DNA of 64,000 nucleotides from DASQBT01 sp963746955 (GTDB lineage Bacteria; Pseudomonadota; Gammaproteobacteria; Burkholderiales; Thiobacillaceae): assembly GCA_963746955.1 (NCBI GenBank), contig CAVVDR010000012.1, forward strand, positions 1-64,000, in the 5' to 3' direction. Both the position numbers and the translations under genes were made by a program. Below are positions 25,720 through 34,349 of this stretch, one piece after another; the first letter of the stretch is position 1; the number at the start of each line of letters is the position of its first letter. The notes below the pieces were generated by a model. That model worked only from the letters and a program-made list of their open reading frames with translations, ran no database searches and was not told where the DNA came from.

Positions 25720-28188
25720 ATGGAGCTTGAGAATACACAGACTCAGCTTAACGCCCTGATCGTTGAAGATTCGGAGGACGATGCCATGTTGCTGGCCAGC
25801 CGGCTTGCGCGCGAAGGCTTCCGGCTGCATTGGGATCGGGTCGACAGCCGGGAAGACATGGAGGCTGCGCTAAATCAGGAACCCTGGGATATCGTGTTCT
25901 CCGACTACAGCATGCCCCACTTCAGCGGCGACCTCGCCCTGGAGATCACCCGGCGCCACGATCCCGACCTGCCTTTCATCTTCGTCTCCGGCACCATAGG
26001 CGAGGACGCCGCGGTTGCATCGATGAAGGGTGGAGCCCAGGACTACGTGATGAAGCATAATCTCTCCCGCCTGGCTCCCGCAGTGCGGCGCGAGCTGGAA
26101 GATGCCCGGGGGCGGCGCGAGCGGCGCATGGCCGAGAAGGAATTGCGCCAGCTTTCCCTGGCGGTGACGCAAAGCGCCGATAGCGTGTTCATCACCGATG
26201 CGCAAGGGCGCATAGAGTATGTCAACCCCGCCTTTGAACGATTAAGCGGCTACATGGCCGATGAGGTGATCGGCCGCACCCCGGCCCTGGTCAAATCGGA
26301 CCGGCACGACGCCGAATATTTCCAGCGCATGTGGGCCACCCTGCTGGCGGGCGCGGTATTCCGCGGCACCATGGTTAACCGCCACAAGGACGGCACTTTA
26401 TTCTACGAGGAAAAGACCATTACGCCGGTGGTCGAGAATGGCGGCGAGATCACACATTTCGTCTCGACCGGGCGCGACATAACCGGGCGGATGCGCGCCG
26501 AAGAGATCCGCGAACGGCTGGTCGCCATTCTGGAGGCCACCACCGACTTTGTCGCCACAGCCGACGCAGACGGGAAGCTGCTCTACCTAAACCAGGCCGG
26601 GCGCCAACTGCTGGGCTACAACGCGGGAAACGACATCACCGGGACGCCCTTGTCCGACTGCCATTCGGAGCAGGGCATCCAGCGACTGGTGCAGGAGGCC
26701 TTGCCCGGTGCCGCCGCGGACGGCGTCTGGGAAGGCGAGAACACCTTGCACGGTGCGCGGAACGAGGATATCCCGGTATCCCAGGTCGTACTGGCGCACC
26801 GGGGCAACAATGGCAGGATCGAGTTCTATTCCACCATCGCCCGCGATATCACCGAGCGCAAGCAGCACGAAGCGGAGTTGCGTCACCAGGCTACCCACGA
26901 CATCCTGACTGGCCTACCCAACCGCACTTTGCTGGGAGACCGGCTGGGCGCGGAGATCAGCCGCGCCAGCCGGCAGGGACGGCTGCTCGCGCTGATATTT
27001 CTGGACCTGGACAACTTCAAGCGGGTCAACGACAGCCTGGGCCACCCTGCGGGAGACAGCCTGCTCAAGGAAGTGGGCCGGCGCCTGATTGGCTGCCTGC
27101 GGCCCAACGATACCGTGGCGCGCTACGGTGGCGACGAGTTCGTGGTGCTGGGCGGGGACATGAGCAGTGTCGAGCACATACTGGTGGTCATGAACAAGCT
27201 GCGCAATGCGTTCGAGGCGCCGTTCCGGATCGGCCAACGCGATGTCTTCATTACTTTCAGCGCCGGGATCGCGATCTACCCGGGCGATGGCGAGGACGAG
27301 GAAACGCTGATCAAGAACGCCGATACGGCGCTGTTCCGAACCAAAGCCAAGGGCCGCAGCCAGTACCAGTTCTACGCCCCAGACATGAACGCCCGCAGCA
27401 AGGAATTGCTGGATACGGAAACCGCGCTGCGCCAAGCTTTGGCGCGGAACGAGTTCAAGATCCACTACCAGCCGCAGTTCCACTTGCTTACGGGCCACAT
27501 CACCGCATGCGAGGCGCTGCTGCGCTGGCAGCGTCCAGGGCATGAGGATCTGATCCCGCCGGACGAGTTTGTTCCGCTGCTGGAAGAGACCGGCCTCATC
27601 CTGCCAGTGGGCGAATGGGTCTTGCGCAATGCCTGCAGCCAATGGCGCGCCTACCAGACCACTCACCGGATGCCGCCGCGTATTGCCGTGAATGTCTCGG
27701 CGCGTCAATTTTCTGACCGCAATCTGATTGACATGGTCGCCCGGGTACTAAAGGAAGAGGGCGTGCGTCCGGATGCACTGGAGATAGAAATCACCGAATC
27801 CACCGTCATGCAGGACGTGCACCTGGCGGGAGAGATTTTGGACGCCCTGGATGCTTTGGGGGTGAGGCTTGCGGTCGACGATTTCGGCACCGGCTACTCC
27901 TCGCTCGCCTACCTGAAGCGCTTTCCTCTGGACGTGCTGAAAATCGACGCCACCTTCATTCGCGACCTGCCTCACGATGTCAACGATGCCGCCATCACGG
28001 CGGCCAGCATCTCTCTGGGACACAGCCTGGGCCTGGAGGTCGTGGCAGAAGGCGTTGAGACACGGGAACAGTATGAATTCCTGCGCACACTGGGCTGCGA
28101 CACTGGCCAGGGCTATTACCTGAGCCCGCCTCTGGCGCCGGAACACGCAGTGCCTTTTGTCGAGGCCGACCAGGCGAACACGGGCTGA
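25720..28188 (+). CDS. REC-PAS-PAS-GGDEF-EAL cyclic-di-GMP signalling protein
   Basis: 822 residues. Domain order: receiver (5-125, phospho-acceptor Asp62 in FSDYSMPHFSG), PAS about 140-260 (SADSVFITDAQGRIEYVNPA), second PAS about 265-385, GGDEF about 395-560, EAL about 575-815. The cyclase motif is intact (YGGDEFVVLG, residues 468-477), and so is the phosphodiesterase motif (EALLRW at 598-603, DDFGTGYSSLAYLK later). Both activities are therefore possible. Third gene of the kinase/regulator operon, so the same kinase may phosphorylate either receiver. Confidence 0.94.
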   Translation: MELENTQTQLNALIVEDSEDDAMLLASRLAREGFRLHWDRVDSREDMEAALNQEPWDIVFSDYSMPHFSGDLALEITRRHDPDLPFIFVSGTIGEDAAVASMKGGAQDYVMKHNLSRLAPAVRRELEDARGRRERRMAEKELRQLSLAVTQSADSVFITDAQGRIEYVNPAFERLSGYMADEVIGRTPALVKSDRHDAEYFQRMWATLLAGAVFRGTMVNRHKDGTLFYEEKTITPVVENGGEITHFVSTGRDITGRMRAEEIRERLVAILEATTDFVATADADGKLLYLNQAGRQLLGYNAGNDITGTPLSDCHSEQGIQRLVQEALPGAAADGVWEGENTLHGARNEDIPVSQVVLAHRGNNGRIEFYSTIARDITERKQHEAELRHQATHDILTGLPNRTLLGDRLGAEISRASRQGRLLALIFLDLDNFKRVNDSLGHPAGDSLLKEVGRRLIGCLRPNDTVARYGGDEFVVLGGDMSSVEHILVVMNKLRNAFEAPFRIGQRDVFITFSAGIAIYPGDGEDEETLIKNADTALFRTKAKGRSQYQFYAPDMNARSKELLDTETALRQALARNEFKIHYQPQFHLLTGHITACEALLRWQRPGHEDLIPPDEFVPLLEETGLILPVGEWVLRNACSQWRAYQTTHRMPPRIAVNVSARQFSDRNLIDMVARVLKEEGVRPDALEIEITESTVMQDVHLAGEILDALDALGVRLAVDDFGTGYSSLAYLKRFPLDVLKIDATFIRDLPHDVNDAAITAASISLGHSLGLEVVAEGVETREQYEFLRTLGCDTGQGYYLSPPLAPEHAVPFVEADQANTG

Positions 28189-28235
28189 CAGTTCGCTGAC
28201 GCAAAATCAGGGCTAACACGCCATAGTCGGCTGCC

Positions 28236-28271
28236 TTGAAGTTGCCTCCCGGATACTGTATAAATATACAG
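28236..28271 (+). promoter_or_regulatory. LexA-controlled promoter of lexA-imuA-imuB-dnaE2 with SOS box
   Basis: TTGAAG (28236-28241), 17-nt spacer and TATAAA (28259-28264) form a good sigma-70 promoter. The 16-bp palindrome CTGTATAAATATACAG (28256-28271) matches the CTGT-N8-ACAG LexA box and covers the -10. Binding of LexA here would block the operon, including lexA itself. Confidence 0.93.
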
Positions 28272-28290
28272 TACTCTTGGAGCAAGCCTC

Positions 28291-28893
28291 ATGCGCGACC
28301 TCACCCCCCGCCAGCAGGAAATCCTGCAACTGATCCGGGAACGGATCGAAACCACCGGAATGCCGCCCACCCGCGCCGAACTTGCGCGCCAGCTCGGATT
28401 CCGTTCGGCCAATGCCGCCGAGGAACACCTCAAGGTGCTGGCCAGGAAGGGCGTGCTGGAACTGCTGCCGGGCGCCTCGCGCGGCATTCGTCTGGCCGGC
28501 GGCGGCGGTCTGCCGGTAGTGGGAAGGGTCGCGGCCGGCAGCCCGATCCTGGCCCAGGAACATATCGAAGGACGCTACCAGATCGATGCCGTGCTGTTCG
28601 CGCCGCGCGCCGATTATCTGCTCAGGGTGCGCGGCATGAGCATGAAGGAGGCCGGCATCCTGGATGGCGACCTGCTCGCCGTTCACCGCGGTGCCGAAGC
28701 GCGCAACGGCCAGGTGGTGGTGGCGCGGCTGGATGACGAAGTGACAGTCAAACGCTGGCGCAAGCGCGGCCACACTGTGGAACTGCTGCCGGAAAACCCC
28801 GATTTTGCCCCCATCGTGGTCGACCTGCGGCGCCAGGAACTGGTCATTGAAGGCATAGGCGTGGGCGTGATCCGCAACGGCAAGGCGCTATGA
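28291..28893 (+). CDS. lexA: SOS repressor LexA
   Basis: 200-residue repressor/self-cleaving protease. The N-terminal winged helix (RDLTPRQQEILQ, then PTRAELARQLGFRSANAAEEHL) binds SOS boxes. The cleavage site is Ala82-Gly83, the catalytic Ser117 sits in RGMSMKEAG, and Lys154 is in DDEVTVKRW. The SOS box ends 19 nt before the ATG, so it is autoregulated. It overlaps imuA by 4 nt and is thus the first gene of the mutagenesis operon. Confidence 0.97.
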   Translation: MRDLTPRQQEILQLIRERIETTGMPPTRAELARQLGFRSANAAEEHLKVLARKGVLELLPGASRGIRLAGGGGLPVVGRVAAGSPILAQEHIEGRYQIDAVLFAPRADYLLRVRGMSMKEAGILDGDLLAVHRGAEARNGQVVVARLDDEVTVKRWRKRGHTVELLPENPDFAPIVVDLRRQELVIEGIGVGVIRNGKAL

Positions 28894-29591
28894 ATGCCGC
28901 CCTCGATTCGGTATTGCGCCACCCCGGCATCTGGCGCGGCGACCAACTCGCACAGATAGCGGCGGACGCAGTGCCAACCGGTTTCACCGAACTGGATGAA
29001 CTATTGCCAGGCGGTGGCTGGCCGCGCGGCGCCCTGACCGAAATCCTCGCCGAGCGCGAAGGGATCGGTGAACTGCATCTGCTGATGCCGGCGCTGGCGA
29101 GGCTCTCCCAAGGCAGCGGCTGGCTGGCCTGGGTGGCGCCACCCCATGTGCCTTATGCGCCGGCGCTCGCTGCCGCCGGCCTCGGCTTGAAGCGGCTGCT
29201 GGTGGCCCAGACGCGATCGGTGGCCGATGCCTGGTGGACGGCAGAACAGGCGTTGCGCTCGGGTGCTTGTGATGCGGTGCTGGCGTGGTTGAGGACAGCC
29301 GACGAGCGCTGCCTGCGCCGCCTGCAACTGGCGGCGGAAGCCGGGCAGAGCTGGGGCGTGCTGTTCCGTCCCGCGCGCGCCGCGCAGGATCGATCCCCCG
29401 CTGCGCTGCGGCTGCGCCTGGAGCCGATTGCCAATGGCCTTGCGGTACACATCCTCAAACGCCGCGGCGGGCCGGTGGACAGGCCGGCGGTGATCGATCT
29501 GCCGCAAGTCGGGAACATACGCCGTGCACGCCTGCCGGTTTCATCTCCCATGCATTCCAGGGAAGCGGCCCGCGAGTTGCGGGAAGGCTGA
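28890..29591 (+). CDS. imuA: Translesion synthesis accessory protein ImuA
   Basis: 233-residue RecA-like accessory protein of the ImuA/ImuB/DnaE2 mutasome. It opens with the usual GFTELDELLPGGGWPRGALTEIL, a degenerate P-loop region, and later has the LRLRLEP...GLAVHILKRRGG segment. It overlaps lexA by ATGA and ends about 20 nt before the likely imuB start. Acts with DnaE2 in damage-induced mutagenesis. Confidence 0.93.
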   Translation: MNAALDSVLRHPGIWRGDQLAQIAADAVPTGFTELDELLPGGGWPRGALTEILAEREGIGELHLLMPALARLSQGSGWLAWVAPPHVPYAPALAAAGLGLKRLLVAQTRSVADAWWTAEQALRSGACDAVLAWLRTADERCLRRLQLAAEAGQSWGVLFRPARAAQDRSPAALRLRLEPIANGLAVHILKRRGGPVDRPAVIDLPQVGNIRRARLPVSSPMHSREAARELREG

Positions 29592-29610
29592 GCTGCTGTG
29601 GGCATTGGGT

Positions 29611-31017
29611 ATGTTGTGGCTTGCCCTGAATTTTCCGGCGCTTTCAGTGGAAATCTTTTCCCGCGGCAGTGCCGCGCCCGAGCCTCTGGCGATTGCTCAA
29701 AAGCAGGGTGGGCGCATGCAGGTGGTGGCCTGCAATGCGGCTGCTCTCGCCTGTGGGGTGCGGCTTGGTATGCCCATTTCCGCTGCCCAGGCACTGGCGG
29801 GTGGGCTCGTGGTGCGCGCGCGCGACCCGGCGGCAGAACAGGAATCGCTGTCCGGCCTGGCCGCTTGGGCTGGGCGCTTCACGCCCGCCGTAAGTCTTCA
29901 ACCCCCTAATGGATTGCTGCTCGAAATCGGCGGTTGTCTGCGCCTGCATCACGGCCTCGATGTGCTGCTGGCTCAGGTGATAGCCGGACTGGAAGAGATG
30001 GGTTATCAATCCACCCATGCCTGCGCGCCGACCGCTCAGGGCGCCTGGCTGCTGGCGCGCTCGGAAACAGGAAGTATCGTGCACGATGCGGCGCAACTGC
30101 AGTCCTCGCTTGCTGCGCTGCCGGTGAGGCTGCTCGATCAGCCAGCCGGCATCCTCGACGGCCTGGAAAAAGTCGGCGTGCATACCCTGGGCGATGTCCT
30201 GAACCTGCCACGCGCCGGCGTGATACGCCGCTTCGGCGGCAGGCTGCCGGACGAGCTGGATCGCGCGCTGGGCCGTCTGCCTGAGGCGCGTGCTTTTTTC
30301 GTGCCGCCGCCTGCTTTCGCGCGCCGCTTGATTCTGCCTGCACCGGTTGAGCATGCCGAGGCGCTGCTGTTCGCCGTGCGCCGCCTGTTGCCGGAACTGG
30401 AAGGCTGGCTCGATCGGCGCCAGGCCGGCGTTCAGGAACTCGAACTCGTCTGTCGCCACGAGGATGCAGCAGACACCGTGGTGAAACTCGGCTTCGTCAA
30501 ACCCGTGCGCGATGCCGGGCGCATATTGCTTCTGCTGCGCGAAACCCTGGCCCAGATTCATTTGCCTGCGCCGGTGCACGCTATCGTGCTGGATGCCCTC
30601 CGCATCCTGCCGCTCACCGCCTCTAACGCCGACCTGTTCCAGACCCAGGCAAGGGAAGGGGACGGCAACCTGCTGCTGGAACGCTTGCGCATCCGGCTGG
30701 GCAAGGCGGCGGTGCATGGCATCGCGCCCGCCCCCGATCACCGCCCGGAACGGGCCTGGCGGCATTGTGAAGCGGGCAATGAGGCAGCCTCGCCGGGCAA
30801 TCCCCACCGCCCCCTGTGGCTGCTGCCACGACCCCTGCCTTGCCGCGACGGCCGGCTGGTGCTGAAGGCCGGACCGGAGCGCATCGAGAGCGGCTGGTGG
30901 GACGGCATGGATGTGGCGCGCGACTACTACGTGGCGCAGGACCCAAGCGGTGCGCGGTTGTGGGTGTATTGCGAGCGCATGAGCGGCGAGTGGTTTGTGC
31001 ATGGGTTGTTCGCATGA
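29611..31017 (+). CDS. imuB: Y-family polymerase-like protein ImuB
   Basis: 468 residues, related to Y-family DNA polymerases but presumed inactive. The N-terminal strand reads MLWLALNFPALSVE where active enzymes have the metal-binding DxD, so the acidic residues are missing. Palm/fingers follow (AIAQKQGGRMQVVACNAAA), then a helix-hairpin-helix (GLEKVGVHTLGDVLNLPRAG) and a little-finger region. ImuB normally bridges the clamp and DnaE2. The frame is open upstream, but the ATG at 29611 gives the family N-terminus. Confidence 0.93.
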   Translation: MLWLALNFPALSVEIFSRGSAAPEPLAIAQKQGGRMQVVACNAAALACGVRLGMPISAAQALAGGLVVRARDPAAEQESLSGLAAWAGRFTPAVSLQPPNGLLLEIGGCLRLHHGLDVLLAQVIAGLEEMGYQSTHACAPTAQGAWLLARSETGSIVHDAAQLQSSLAALPVRLLDQPAGILDGLEKVGVHTLGDVLNLPRAGVIRRFGGRLPDELDRALGRLPEARAFFVPPPAFARRLILPAPVEHAEALLFAVRRLLPELEGWLDRRQAGVQELELVCRHEDAADTVVKLGFVKPVRDAGRILLLLRETLAQIHLPAPVHAIVLDALRILPLTASNADLFQTQAREGDGNLLLERLRIRLGKAAVHGIAPAPDHRPERAWRHCEAGNEAASPGNPHRPLWLLPRPLPCRDGRLVLKAGPERIESGWWDGMDVARDYYVAQDPSGARLWVYCERMSGEWFVHGLFA

Positions 31018-31085
31018 GGCGTGAGAGGGTCGGGGGTTGCCCGGCCAGCTCCGGCTTCACGAGCAAGGTGGCGTAAGGAACTCTT

Positions 31086-34000
31086 GTGGTCATGGCTGGC
31101 TACGCCGAACTGCATTGCCTCTCCAATTTCAGCTTCCTGCGGGGCGCATCGCATCCGGAAGAGATGGTGGCGCGTGCGCATGAGTTGGGTTATGCGGCCC
31201 TGGCCCTGACCGACGAATGCTCCCTGGCCGGTATCGTGCGTGCCCACGTGGCGGGCAGGGCGTGCGGACTGAAGCTGATCGTGGGTAGCGAGATCCGCTG
31301 CATCGACGGTCCGCGCGTCGTGCTGCTGGCGACCGGCCGCAATGGCTACGGCAATCTGTCGACGTTGATCACCCAAGGACGCCGCAACGCGACCAAGGGC
31401 CATTACCGGCTTGCGTTTGCGGATATCTGCAATGGGCTGCCCGGCTGCCTCACGTTGCTGCTGCCTGATCCCATGCCTTCAGTCGAACAAGCGCGCCAAC
31501 TCGCGGCGGGTTTTGCCGGGCGCTCGTGGCTGGCGGTGGAATTGTTCCGCGCCCCCGACGATGCGGAACGGCTGGCGGCAGTGAGCAAGCTGGGAGAGGC
31601 CGCCGGTCTGGCGCTGGTAGCGACAGGCGACGTGCACATGCATGTTGCCGAACGCCGCCCGCTGCAGGATACGCTCACCGCCATCCGTCTCGGTCTGCCG
31701 GTGTCTGACGCGGGCGCTGCGCTCTATTCCAACGGCGAGCGCCATCTGCGCAAACGAGCCGACCTGGCGCGCCTGTATCCCACGCAACTGCTGCATGAAA
31801 CGCTGGAAATTGCTTCGCGCTGCCATTTCTCACTCGACGAACTGCGCTACGAATATCCCGAGGAATTGGTGCCGGCAGGGGAGACGGCCATTTCCTATCT
31901 GCGATCCCTGACCGAGGAAGGGCTCATGCGGCGCTTCCCGGATGGGGTGCCGGACAAGGTGCGCGCCATGGTGGAGTATGAACTTGCTCTCATCGCGGAG
32001 CTGAAATACGAGCCATATTTTCTGACGGTGCACGACATCGTGCGCTTCGCCCGCAGCCGCGGCATCCTGTGCCAGGGGCGCGGCTCGGCGGCCAATTCCA
32101 CGGTGTGCTACGCATTGCAGATCACCGAAGTAAACCCGGCCTGCATGGCCATGCTGTTCGAGCGTTTCATTTCGCGCGAGCGCAACGAGCCGCCCGACAT
32201 CGATGTGGATTTCGAGCATGAGCGGCGCGAGGAGGTGATCCAGTACCTGTATGCGAAATATGGCCGAGATCGCGCCGCGCTGGCCGCCACCGTGATCACG
32301 TACCGGCCCAAAAGCGCGATGCGTGACGTCGGCAAGGCGCTCGGCTTCGACCTGGAACAGGTCGACCGGCTGGCAAAATCCATGGCCTGGTGGGACGGCC
32401 GTCAGGTGCTGCCGCAACGTCTCGCCGAAGCCGGCTTCGATCCCGACAATGGCAAGGTGGCGCTGCTGATGCGGCTGGTCGACGATCTGGTCGGCTTTCC
32501 GCGCCACCTGTCGCAGCACGTCGGCGGTTTTGTGATTGCGCGCGGCAAGCTCTCGCAACTGGTGCCGATTGAGAACGCGGCGATGGCCGAGCGCACCGTG
32601 ATCCAGTGGGACAAGGACGACCTCGACGCGCTCGGCCTGCTGAAGGTCGACGTGCTGGCGCTGGGCATGCTCTCCGCCATCCGCCGTGCGCTCGATCTGG
32701 TCAGCGCAGTGCGCGGCAAGACCATGACGCTGGCGGACATTCCGCGCGAAGATCCGGCGGTGTACGACATGATCGGCCATGCCGATACGGTGGGCGTGTT
32801 CCAGATCGAGTCGCGCGCGCAGATGGCCATGCTGCCGCGCATGAAGCCGCGCCGTTTCTATGATTTGGTGATCGAGGTCGCCATCGTGCGGCCGGGCCCG
32901 ATCCAGGGTGGCATGGTGCATCCCTATCTGCGCCGTCGCCAGGGCCTGGAGCCGGTGAGCTACCCGAGCGAAGATGTGAAGAGTGTGCTGGAGCGTACCT
33001 TGGGCGTGCCGATTTTCCAGGAGCAGGTGATGCGGCTGGCGGTGGTGGCCGCCGGGTTCACACCGGGCGAGGCCGACCAGGTGCGGCGCTCGATGGCGGC
33101 GTGGCGGCGCAAGGGCGGGCTGGAGCAGTTCGAGCGGCGCCTCGTCGAAGGCATGCGCGCGCGCGGTTATAAGGAAACGTTTGCGCGGCAGATCTTCCAG
33201 CAGATCCAGGGCTTCGGCGAATACGGCTTCCCCGAATCCCACGCCGCGAGCTTCGCGTTGCTGGTCTATGTGTCGGCCTGGCTCAAATTGTACGAATCGG
33301 CCGCCTTCGCCTGCGCGCTCCTGAACAGCCAGCCCATGGGCTTCTACGCCCCTGCGCAGATCGTGCAGGATGCGCGCCGCCATGGCGTGGAGATACAGCC
33401 GGTGAACGTGACGGCAAGCGACTGGGATTGCACGCTGGAGTCAGGGATCAGAAATCAGGAATCAGGAATCAGAAGGAAGGCACCATTCACCCCTCTCCCG
33501 GGAGAGGGGACGGGGGTGAGGGGGTTGAAAGGAGCGGGGAGAGAGGCCGGGGGTGAGGGGCACGCCTCACGCCTCACACCTCACGCCTCACGTCACAGCG
33601 CGCCTGCGCTGCGTCTCGGCCTGCGCATGGTCAACGGCTTCTCGCTCGAAGGCGCGGCGCGTCTCATCGCTGCGCGCGCACAAAAACCTTTCGAGAGCGT
33701 GGAAGATCTGGCCCTGCGCGGCGGGTTGGATAAGCGCGACCTCAAGTGCCTGGCTGCGGCCGGCGCGCTGGCAGAACTCGCTGGCCACCGCCGCCAAGCT
33801 TACTGGGCGGTGGCCGGCATCGAACCGGCCACGCCATTGACCGACGCCCCGGTCGAAGAAATGCAGCCGCAACTGCTTGCACCAACCGAAGGCCAGGACC
33901 TGGTGGCTGATTACGCCAGCCTGGGCCTCACCCTGGGCCGCCATCCACTCGCTCTGCTAAGGCCACATCTGCAGCGCCAGCGGCTGGTCAGCGCCGCGCA

Positions 34001-34304
34001 GTTGCGCAACCTGCCGCACGGAAAAATCACCCGCGCCGCCGGCCTGGTGATCAGCCGCCAGCATCCCGGTACCGCCAGCGGTGTGACCTTCCTCACCCTG
34101 GAGGACGAGACCGGATCGATCAACGTGGTGGTGTGGCGCGACCTCGCCGATCGCCAGCGCCGCGAACTGCTGGGCTCTCGCCTGCTGGCGGTGTACGGCG
34201 TGCTGGAACGGCAGGGCGAGGTGGTGCATCTGATCGCCGGCCGGTTGAGGGATATGACGCCGCTCTTGGGCAATCTCACGACGCAGTCGCGGGATTTTCA
34301 TTGA
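31086..34304 (+). CDS. dnaE2: Error-prone DNA polymerase DnaE2 (ImuC) with repeat-derived insertion
   Basis: 1072-residue C-family polymerase used in SOS mutagenesis. A PHP domain begins YAELHCLSNFSFLRGASHP. The polymerase metal site is PDIDVDFEHE (Asp371, 373, 375), the KSAMRDVGKALG and VAIVRPGPIQGGMVHPYL segments follow, and an OB fold closes the protein (GVTFLTLEDETGSINVVVW). Residues about 786-837 are foreign to the family: they are encoded by two heptanucleotide arrays and a GC palindrome (33440-33595), in frame, between WDCTLE and APALRLGLRMVNGFS. Start is GTG at 31086, or ATG two codons later; AAGGAA precedes. Otherwise complete. Confidence 0.95.
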   Translation: MVMAGYAELHCLSNFSFLRGASHPEEMVARAHELGYAALALTDECSLAGIVRAHVAGRACGLKLIVGSEIRCIDGPRVVLLATGRNGYGNLSTLITQGRRNATKGHYRLAFADICNGLPGCLTLLLPDPMPSVEQARQLAAGFAGRSWLAVELFRAPDDAERLAAVSKLGEAAGLALVATGDVHMHVAERRPLQDTLTAIRLGLPVSDAGAALYSNGERHLRKRADLARLYPTQLLHETLEIASRCHFSLDELRYEYPEELVPAGETAISYLRSLTEEGLMRRFPDGVPDKVRAMVEYELALIAELKYEPYFLTVHDIVRFARSRGILCQGRGSAANSTVCYALQITEVNPACMAMLFERFISRERNEPPDIDVDFEHERREEVIQYLYAKYGRDRAALAATVITYRPKSAMRDVGKALGFDLEQVDRLAKSMAWWDGRQVLPQRLAEAGFDPDNGKVALLMRLVDDLVGFPRHLSQHVGGFVIARGKLSQLVPIENAAMAERTVIQWDKDDLDALGLLKVDVLALGMLSAIRRALDLVSAVRGKTMTLADIPREDPAVYDMIGHADTVGVFQIESRAQMAMLPRMKPRRFYDLVIEVAIVRPGPIQGGMVHPYLRRRQGLEPVSYPSEDVKSVLERTLGVPIFQEQVMRLAVVAAGFTPGEADQVRRSMAAWRRKGGLEQFERRLVEGMRARGYKETFARQIFQQIQGFGEYGFPESHAASFALLVYVSAWLKLYESAAFACALLNSQPMGFYAPAQIVQDARRHGVEIQPVNVTASDWDCTLESGIRNQESGIRRKAPFTPLPGEGTGVRGLKGAGREAGGEGHASRLTPHASRHSAPALRLGLRMVNGFSLEGAARLIAARAQKPFESVEDLALRGGLDKRDLKCLAAAGALAELAGHRRQAYWAVAGIEPATPLTDAPVEEMQPQLLAPTEGQDLVADYASLGLTLGRHPLALLRPHLQRQRLVSAAQLRNLPHGKITRAAGLVISRQHPGTASGVTFLTLEDETGSINVVVWRDLADRQRRELLGSRLLAVYGVLERQGEVVHLIAGRLRDMTPLLGNLTTQSRDFH
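33440..33595 (+). repeat. Heptanucleotide arrays and palindrome inserted within dnaE2
   Basis: First array, five 7-mers of the ATCAGGA type (33440-33474: GTCAGGG, ATCAGAA, ATCAGGA, ATCAGGA, ATCAGAA). Then a perfect 20-bp palindrome CCCCTCTCCCGGGAGAGGGG (33490-33509) with GGGTGAGGG repeats. Then a second array of five 7-mers of the CACGCCT type (33561-33595). This is intergenic-repeat material, yet the whole insert stays open in the dnaE2 frame. Confidence 0.93.
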
Positions 34305-34349
34305 GGGCGCCACCCATCTGTGGGGCTGAACTACTGGCATGATCGATAC

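Noticed and set aside
31830..33383. 517-codon minus-strand frame
   Set aside because: Antisense to dnaE2 and without any family features.
33440..33595. Possible CRISPR-like array
   Set aside because: Units are only 7 bp, contiguous, without spacers; these are simple heptamer repeats.
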